Below, one piece after another: positions 26,901 through 31,989 of a stretch of 31,989 nucleotides of DNA. The notes under the pieces are model-generated. The model searched no databases. It worked only from the letters and a program-made list of their open reading frames with translations, and was not told the DNA's origin. The DNA lies in NCBI GenBank assembly GCA_934667465.1, contig CAKUMG010000002.1, forward strand, positions 1 to 31,989. Direction: 5' to 3'. Position 1 is the first letter of the stretch; every line of letters begins with the position of its first letter. Position numbers and translations under genes: made by a program. The stretch comes from an uncultured Actinoplanes sp. (GTDB taxonomy: Bacteria > Actinomycetota > Actinomycetes > Mycobacteriales > Micromonosporaceae).

Positions 26901-29900
26901 TTCAGTCCGGCAAGCGCCGCTCGCGCCCCGGCGGGGCTCCGCGGGTCGACGAAGCTCCCGGCGTCGATGTCCAGGTCGGCGGCCAGCAGCAACAGCCGCG
27001 CCGGATCCTCGACTCCCAGCGTTCTGGCCAAGTCCCCGATGCCAGCCGGCACCAGGCCCCTGCGGAGTGAGAAACCGGTGAGCCACTCGACACTGAGACC
27101 GAGGGAGGCCGACAGACGCTGCCGGATCGTGGGGTCCCAGCCCTTCTCCGGATACCGGGCGACGGCGTCCTCCACGAGGGTCGCCGTCAGGGTGGCCCAC
27201 TCCCCCGCGCTTGTTGCTGTCTGCGCCTCCGCACCGGTGAGCTCCGCCGGATTCAACCCCGCCACGACGGCCCGCCAGCGTTCGACCCACGGCTGCAGGT
27301 CGGTCCGGCCGGCATCAGCAACGGTAAGACCGTGGTCGGTGAGAAAAGCCGCCCATTCCCGTGGGTGGTGCGGCAGGAGGGGGTCGCGGGTGAAGAGCTG
27401 CTGCCGAAGGTGGATAACCAGTCGGTTTCCGTCCTTGGTGATCTCCTGCGGCAGCGAAGTGGTCAGCCGCAGCACCCTGGCAGGCGGGATTCCCAGTTCG
27501 GCGGCGGCGACATAGGCCACCAACAGTCTTTGCGCGTGCTCGTCGTCCTCGGCAGCCGCGCGCAGGTACGGTCCCATACCGTCCATCCACGACGGATCAG
27601 CCGCCCACTTGGCGACAAGGGCATCGGGCTTGATGACCGAGCTCAAAGTCGTGGCAGCCAGGGCGACCTCCCGCAGGTCGAGCGTGGCACTGTGCTGGAC
27701 CAGCTCACGCAGGACCGCGGTGTTCATGTCGAGGTGCCGGGCCCACCAGCCGGCCAGCAGGACGTCCGCCTGATTGCCGGGAGGTTCCACGAACAGGGGT
27801 TCGTCCAGGCTCAACGGCCGGCCGGTGGGTTGCTCCGAAAGCTGGTGAAGCAGCGGATCCCAGTCCTGGGCAGGCACGTCGAACAGCCGGTGCTCAGCAG
27901 CCGGAAGCTCTAGCAACCCGTCCGCCAGACGCTCGAGTTGGTTGACGGCCACCTGCACATGAAGCTGGAGAGAAGGGGTGCGGGCATGTGCTGCCGTGCG
28001 CACGCTACGGGCGGTCAAGCGAGCTGCAGCGGCGGCCAGGGCAACTGCCTTGTCCTGTGGCGACCCCCCGTCAGCGGCAGTGGCATCCGACAGCCGGGAC
28101 CGGGTCGATGCGGTGTCCTCGTCCCCCAGACCGGCACGAGACGCTGCCCGTTCCGCAGCCTTCGCCATGGTCAAAGCATGTGCGGTGCGCTTAGATCCGG
28201 CCTCCTCGATCAGCAAGATCGCAGCGCCGGCGACGTTCCGGGCCGCCGACAGCACCGCCGGCGAAATGGCGCCGAGGCGCTCGGGCGGCGCGCTTTCCAG
28301 CACCCGAAGCGTGTCGACGGTTCGCGTGGCGGCCACGCGCACGCCGTCTCGCCGGCCGTCCCGTGCACGCGTCAACGGCATCTGCTGGGCGCGCATGCCG
28401 TCACGGACGTGATGCAGTGCCGCCAGCGAAAGACCGGCCGGACCGATGCCCTGCGCCGCCACCCAGAGCAGAAGTTCGGCGGGCATGCCGTCGGACCCGA
28501 CGGACAGATACTCGCGTACGGCATCAGCGACCTCATGAGGTGCAGGCCGCGCTCCCTGAAGCGTGTTCACCCGGCTCAAGACCTCGCGCAACGGCCGCAG
28601 GAGCACCGGGTGGACGCGGAGGTCGGCGGCCAGCTCACGCAGAGCCGCGGGTTCCCAGCCGGTCCGGGCAGCTGTCAGCAACACCTCGCGGGCCGCGGCG
28701 GCGGCGCGTTGCCCTTCGGCATGGGGCCGGGGGACGGAACTCAGGAGGGGCGGGAACCGCCGGAAGGTGGTGTGCACCACGGACGGGCGCTCGTCGTGCA
28801 GCGCCGCATGGACCAGACGCGCGAAGTACGGATCGACCGGATCCGTATAGTAGGTGTCCGGGCCGTCCGCGGGTCCGGGCAGCAGCATCTCGTCGAGGTG
28901 GCGTACGTCGAAGCCAAGTCTGGCGGTCCACCGCACCCAAAGGTCACCGGCGGTCGCCGGCATTCCGATGGCGCTCAGCCCGCGCCGGATCTCCTGGACG
29001 AGATGCCCGGCCTGAGCGCGGGCATGCGCCCGCGGATCCGGCGTCGGGCCTGCGGGCACGTGCGGTGCCGTGAGCCCGGACAGAATCGCCGGGTGCCCGG
29101 CGATCACCCGCCGCAGTCCGGCCGGCGACGTCCCGAACGCGGCGGCCGCGATCGTCAGGGCATCTCCGTGAACCAGGCCGAGGGTGCGGGCGTAGGCGGA
29201 TGCGTCGAAGACCGTCCCCGCACGGTAGGACTTCAGCGCCGTCTGGACCAGTTCGTCGGGCAGCGCGTGCATCAGCGCTACCGGCACCCCTTCGCCGGCC
29301 ATCCGGCCCAGCAGGAGGCGATCGGCGGTGGCTAGTCCCATCCGGCCGGTCAGTTCGATCAGCAGGGTCACATCATGGTCGGTACGGACCCCCGTGCCCC
29401 GCAGTTCCTCGCGCAGTTGCCCGGCCCAGGGCCGGCCCGGCGGATCGATCTGCGTGGCGTCGCCCAGTGCCGCCCGCAGCTCCGCGTCGAACGGCGTCAG
29501 CGCGGACGGCAGCACCCCCAGGTCACGGACGAGGGCGTACAGCGGCCCGGACCGCACCTGCAGCGCCTGCGCGACGACCGGCAATTGATCCGGCGCCTCG
29601 CCGAGTGCCTGGGCGAGGCGGGACAGAGTGTCTCGGCCGTCGCGGTCAAGACCGAGAAGCTCCGCGAGCCGGGCCACGGAATGCTCACCGTCACTCGCCG
29701 TCGCTGGATATGGCGGTGTCTGCGCCCATCGGCCGATCAGTGCTTGCAGGCTCGAACCGTTATGCCCGTTCTCCGCCGCAACGGTGTCCGCCTGGTCGAT
29801 GGTGAGCAACAAGTCATGGAACTGCCGGCGTAGTCCATCCAGCGGGGCGCCGGGCTGTTTCAGGCCGGCCCGCATGTCCTCAAGCGCTGTTCCCACCATC

Positions 29901-31989
29901 TCGAGCGGGTCCGCCCCGGTGATGCGCAGACTGTGGCGGAGCCCGTCCAGAAGCGCGGTCAGCTCGGCCACGCTCTTGCCCGCGATCAGATCCCAGTACT
30001 GCGGACCGCCTGTTGTCAATGAGTGGACCATCGCGACCCGGATGTCGGTCACCGGCACCGAACCCGCCGACTCGGGCGGGACGGCCCGGGTCAGTGTCTC
30101 GATCTGCGCGGCGGTCAGCCCACCCTCGGACAGCAGCGACACCGACCGCTGAGCCGAGGTCAGATACCGGACCGCCAGCTCCTGTTTCCGCCGCGACCCG
30201 CGAGCCAGTTCGAGCAAGACATGGTGAGCACGCCACTCGCGGTTCTCCGGATCTGCGCGCAGCAGCTTCGTCAGGCCGGCGGCGACGTACCGGCTGAGAG
30301 CCGGTGACAGGCCGGAGAGCCGCTGCGCCGCCTCCTCCCAGGAGGATGTCGCCAGCCAGCCGTCAAGCCACGCACGGCCGTCGGCGCCCTCCGTGTCGGC
30401 GAACGCTCGCGGCAGCGGTGCGGGCAGTGCGAAAAAGTGCTCCTCGGTGAGGTGCGGTGCGTCCAGCAGCCGCTCACCGGATGGCCCGGTCGTCACCCAC
30501 GCGAGCTCGGGTCCGTCGTGACGCGACACGGCCGGGACACCCGTTGCGGCGATCTGGCGTGCCAGATCGCCGGTTACATCGAGAGCTATGACCACGGGTG
30601 CTTGGGCCAGCGCGTGGTATCGGTGGATCAGCGTGCCCAGGGTGGTCAGATCGGGATGGCCGCGGTCCCGTCCGGCTCCGTCGATCACCAGGACCGGGCC
30701 GACGCTGCCGGCATACCGGGCCGACGCCCGGACGAGGTTCCGGAGCAGCTGCGTCCTGCCCGTCCAGGTCTCGCTGGTGCCTGCGATGGTCAGGTGCTGC
30801 CACCGCCAGGCATACCGGCCGGGCTTGAGCATCTCCGGGTCGAGCTGCGGCCGCGGCGGCCCATAGCCGGCCCAGCCGCTCTCGTCCTCGTACACGTACA
30901 ACCAGTCCAACGGCTGTTCGACGGCATCAAATGGCCAGGCCACGCCGTTCGGCGCGACCCGCATCAGGCCCAGGTTCAGGGCGTACGCCAGCGCGCCGCC
31001 GAGCAAAAGTTCGCCGGCATCGCTGCGGAGAGCGGCATCGCGGAGGACGGCGGCATACACCGGTTCTGCCGTCAGCGGCTGAGCGGAGTCGGCCACGGTC
31101 AGGTACCTGCGCATCAGCTCCTCCCCCCGTATACCAGGGTGCGCGTCGTAGTAGGCCTTGATGTACCGCACCACCCATCCAGCGCTGGAGGTGAGGGCGG
31201 TACCGGGCTCATGGGCTGCGACCAGCGATGCCAGCTCCTCCCGGTGCTCCGCGGGAATGGTGGCGATCACCGTTGCGGCGGTATCACCCGCGGGAATCCG
31301 CCCGGCCATCGCCGGGGCCTCGAGCGCATCGGCCACAGCGGCGATGAGGGACCCGGCGTCGGTGACGCCTTCCGGCAGCGCGACGCCCTGCCGTGCGGCC
31401 GACACCACCACGGCTTCGAACAGATCGTTGCCGGACGGTGCGGTATCCGGCTGCCAACCCGCAGTCGGGTCCGTCGTGACCCGCCCCTGGTCATCCTCGA
31501 CGACATGACCCTCGTCATGGTCGGTGACAGGGCCCTGTTCGAGGTGATCGTCCCAGGAGTAGTCGCTCACCAGATCGGATTCGTGCCGGGGACCGGCGAC
31601 GACGGCCAGCATCGTCAGCGTCCGGATGTCGGCATCGGCGATCGACTCGAATGCCGCCGGGTCCGGCTCCGGCAGCGCCGTCCGCACGAGCACCTCCCCG
31701 CCGGCCTCGGTCTGCACCTGCCATCCGAGCAGGTGCAGGGCAGGCCCGCGGCCATCCCCGGCGGTCCCGGCCGCGACGATCAGCGCTTGAGCTTCCACCT
31801 GCTGCAACTGCCCGAAGTCGCGAATCGCCATTCGGCGTTGGTGCGCGATCAGCTGGACATCCTCGAAGGACACCTGGGGGTGTTCGAGCGCCCGCAGCAG
31901 CAGGTCCAGGCCGGACCAGTCGGTGGGGCCTTCGGAGAAGAGCACCGACACGTGCGGGCCGGTCATTCGGGTGGTGATGCCAGGCCCGG
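23933..31989 (-). CDS. Protein F: giant modular protein ending in Cys, 5' end probably beyond the window
   Basis: At least 2,677 aa from the first ATG (31966), but the frame stays open through the right edge, no ribosome site precedes that ATG, and the first residues align inside a module that in the second copy (residue 1937) has more sequence before it. So the true start is probably outside. Order (numbered from that ATG): alpha/beta and OTU-like region (1-500), helical domain (533-735), solenoid (747-1173), alanine-rich helices (1200-1340), second helical block (1390-1890), second alpha/beta and OTU-like region (1900-2400), terminal helical domain (2434-2677). The repeat period is 1,931 residues. 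Only two cysteines: 2625 and the last residue, 2677. The tail aligns with that of C. No signal peptide is visible. Function unknown. Confidence 0.92.
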   Translation of the reverse strand, partial: GPGITTRMTGPHVSVLFSEGPTDWSGLDLLLRALEHPQVSFEDVQLIAHQRRMAIRDFGQLQQVEAQALIVAAGTAGDGRGPALHLLGWQVQTEAGGEVLVRTALPEPDPAAFESIADADIRTLTMLAVVAGPRHESDLVSDYSWDDHLEQGPVTDHDEGHVVEDDQGRVTTDPTAGWQPDTAPSGNDLFEAVVVSAARQGVALPEGVTDAGSLIAAVADALEAPAMAGRIPAGDTAATVIATIPAEHREELASLVAAHEPGTALTSSAGWVVRYIKAYYDAHPGIRGEELMRRYLTVADSAQPLTAEPVYAAVLRDAALRSDAGELLLGGALAYALNLGLMRVAPNGVAWPFDAVEQPLDWLYVYEDESGWAGYGPPRPQLDPEMLKPGRYAWRWQHLTIAGTSETWTGRTQLLRNLVRASARYAGSVGPVLVIDGAGRDRGHPDLTTLGTLIHRYHALAQAPVVIALDVTGDLARQIAATGVPAVSRHDGPELAWVTTGPSGERLLDAPHLTEEHFFALPAPLPRAFADTEGADGRAWLDGWLATSSWEEAAQRLSGLSPALSRYVAAGLTKLLRADPENREWRAHHVLLELARGSRRKQELAVRYLTSAQRSVSLLSEGGLTAAQIETLTRAVPPESAGSVPVTDIRVAMVHSLTTGGPQYWDLIAGKSVAELTALLDGLRHSLRITGADPLEMVGTALEDMRAGLKQPGAPLDGLRRQFHDLLLTIDQADTVAAENGHNGSSLQALIGRWAQTPPYPATASDGEHSVARLAELLGLDRDGRDTLSRLAQALGEAPDQLPVVAQALQVRSGPLYALVRDLGVLPSALTPFDAELRAALGDATQIDPPGRPWAGQLREELRGTGVRTDHDVTLLIELTGRMGLATADRLLLGRMAGEGVPVALMHALPDELVQTALKSYRAGTVFDASAYARTLGLVHGDALTIAAAAFGTSPAGLRRVIAGHPAILSGLTAPHVPAGPTPDPRAHARAQAGHLVQEIRRGLSAIGMPATAGDLWVRWTARLGFDVRHLDEMLLPGPADGPDTYYTDPVDPYFARLVHAALHDERPSVVHTTFRRFPPLLSSVPRPHAEGQRAAAAAREVLLTAARTGWEPAALRELAADLRVHPVLLRPLREVLSRVNTLQGARPAPHEVADAVREYLSVGSDGMPAELLLWVAAQGIGPAGLSLAALHHVRDGMRAQQMPLTRARDGRRDGVRVAATRTVDTLRVLESAPPERLGAISPAVLSAARNVAGAAILLIEEAGSKRTAHALTMAKAAERAASRAGLGDEDTASTRSRLSDATAADGGSPQDKAVALAAAAARLTARSVRTAAHARTPSLQLHVQVAVNQLERLADGLLELPAAEHRLFDVPAQDWDPLLHQLSEQPTGRPLSLDEPLFVEPPGNQADVLLAGWWARHLDMNTAVLRELVQHSATLDLREVALAATTLSSVIKPDALVAKWAADPSWMDGMGPYLRAAAEDDEHAQRLLVAYVAAAELGIPPARVLRLTTSLPQEITKDGNRLVIHLRQQLFTRDPLLPHHPREWAAFLTDHGLTVADAGRTDLQPWVERWRAVVAGLNPAELTGAEAQTATSAGEWATLTATLVEDAVARYPEKGWDPTIRQRLSASLGLSVEWLTGFSLRRGLVPAGIGDLARTLGVEDPARLLLLAADLDIDAGSFVDPRSPAGARAALAGLNGGEDRTAAVARARQRLTSVGWEAPADTVTERPVTPAELLTLGAELGELPVDVIARVRHTWLSPAALLAVIKLAAPAPGGVPAPPRAVIAYILTERHAIKDGAGPAEIAAGYRVWADRLRRDLGIAETEIGRLHDQAQSTRRSLADMAVVPGPGQLAPDDLRAATFDDVFAHRATRIAADAAAFDHAVALTEVTPLVERTRDAGRSRVPVLPAVELDEPVALSFRISAGAHILHHATEGRVPADSLRPVQIAFASLTTDWSLLDHLLAPLARGTAAVREVGLTSADGTAYALGDLVAELPAGEVQALVVAAAAPASRRERAFATLGWEVTAGNGLVRRSVPATVDPADYRVFGGAGAAVLAMVVAAFRHRPQAVEASPENPTAAPNIVLPRSWSAYGRPQGDGNHGLVTVMVAAALRQGVPLPDGVTSGEDLLAYAADRLAAGRLPVPALRGHEVNGLIVQASPPELQALLQAAYGDDPDRNLQDLDPDAFFEWAGPYVWTYYDRNPDAARAAEIGEYFAAEQAGRPWTREQAFALHLRDPALWNDTEPADALAILAHALDVRLLIVDPEGGTEPLGPNGARHLVIGDGPGGYREYGPPERLLTEDTLKTGPGVERHGHLTVIGTVNSGLLARLTTLRVTQPVLVAGALAADSRELTALGSLIRRYRAEGREPLVVAPEPSHPLLELLAHAAVHHVVRAPSGMDHVWTATGSDGRARAEGRDLGPEHLTSTGTPAPERTAPERLVEDWLDVPSWAEAGEYLAGHLPGLLAADAAAVLAERVETYPGDRELRAYEVVLGLARQAGGLGSPDQQGLAPIAPDGRNQEDGLDRQAPAGPLSPLAALHYLQPQTTQAQRRAWNDQLLSLLLQGKLTGAQAAGLARGLLRPDGGAAAMPDAALSNARIVEAVGLMLSLTPDEAAQPAGNKTYERALSLVADCVVTPTERWMNVLRLDRGRDRLQRLGLPRRFTAAQAQPYLDNLRVLTETFSNC
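23936..24667 (-). repeat. C-terminal two-Cys helical domain of F
   Basis: Residues 2434-2677 begin EDWLDVPSWAEAGEYL and contain RELRAYEVVLGLA, LTGAQAAGLARGLL and ADCVVTPTERWMNVL before the final SNC. Protein C residues 2343-2538 (11017-11604) show the same order: GWLAAPDW, RELAAYHVVLEL, LTAAQTVNLVRGL, AGCPVPP..RYRWVL, then final TAC. The internal copies in F (30047-30370) and A (about 2430-2720) lack both cysteines. Confidence 0.75.
25040..25730 (-). repeat. Degenerate OTU-like domain, second copy in F
   Basis: Residues 2080-2309. GDGNHGLVTVMVAAALRQG is the best OTU-like match in the window, with His2093 at the expected Cys position. ILAHALDVRLLIVDPEGG and RHGHLTV (His2307) follow in the expected order. 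The domain is then joined to an alpha/beta segment (PVLVAGAL, LTALGSLIRRYR, EPLVVAPE) present also in A, C and the first half of F. Confidence 0.45.
28448..29730 (-). repeat. Helical solenoid module in protein F
   Basis: Encodes residues 747-1173 counted from the ATG at 31966. Landmarks: VRSGPLYALVRDLGVLP, FGTSPAGLRRVIAGHP, VRWTARLGFDVRHLDEMLLP, AARTGWEPAALRELAADL and ELLLWVAAQG. It is the fourth copy of the module in the window. Confidence 0.78.
30790..31456 (-). repeat. Degenerate OTU-like domain, first copy in F
   Basis: Residues 171-393. A PSGNDLFEAVVVSAARQG motif stands where OTU peptidases have a 'DGNCLF' nucleophile motif; Asp181 replaces Cys. LAYALNLGLMRVAPNG and the closing WRWQHLTI (His391) match the later strands. 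The replaced nucleophile suggests a non-catalytic binding fold. Assignment is by eye and tentative. Confidence 0.42.

Overview
The window looks like a chromosomal accessory locus of a very GC-rich actinomycete. Codon third positions are almost all G or C, coding is dense with strong Shine-Dalgarno sites, and a secreted SGNH hydrolase of the streptomycete/Micromonosporaceae style is present. The exact genus cannot be fixed from the sequence. No tRNA, rRNA, CRISPR array or insertion sequence was seen.

About 85% of the window codes for five large, mutually related minus-strand proteins plus one small relative. From the right edge: F (31989 to 23933, cut by the window at its 5' side, at least 2,677 aa), E (23918 to 21990, 642 aa), D (21824 to 19677, 715 aa), C (18630 to 11014, 2,538 aa), B (11012 to 9927, 361 aa) and A (9006 to 1, cut at its 3' side, at least 3,002 aa). 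Three plus-strand genes sit between them: a WXG100 (ESAT-6-like) pair at 9207-9873 and a secreted SGNH/GDSL hydrolase at 18804-19607. Strong hairpin terminators separate the two convergent gene junctions (9874-9907 and 19617-19657).

The large proteins share a modular kit. (i) A, B, C and E share an N-terminal alpha/beta head that starts with a lone cysteine at residue 8-16. (ii) A and F carry a super-module of about 1,900 residues (alpha/beta plus degenerate OTU-like fold, helical block, helical solenoid, second helical block) repeated in tandem. (iii) C carries about six beta-rich repeats. (iv) C and F share a C-terminal domain with two cysteines, the second being the very last residue. Cysteine is almost absent elsewhere: one in about 3,000 residues of A, three in 2,538 of C, two in 2,677 of F. 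B and E each have exactly two, one near each end. This pattern, and the repeated gene pair 'giant protein ending in Cys, then small Cys-headed and Cys-tailed protein' (C-B and F-E), are the main discovery in the window.

My working model, which is inference, is a multi-subunit surface or secreted assembly. Its giant chains would be joined or capped through terminal cysteines, and it would be exported or triggered together with the WXG100 pair of a type VII secretion pathway whose machinery lies outside the window. The proteins resemble the giant actinobacterial proteins that I recall being annotated as 'lonely Cys domain-containing', but I cannot confirm that match here. D is a shortened paralogue of the N-terminal part of A and shares with A a conserved upstream leader that contains a near-identical 24-nt palindrome-bearing element.
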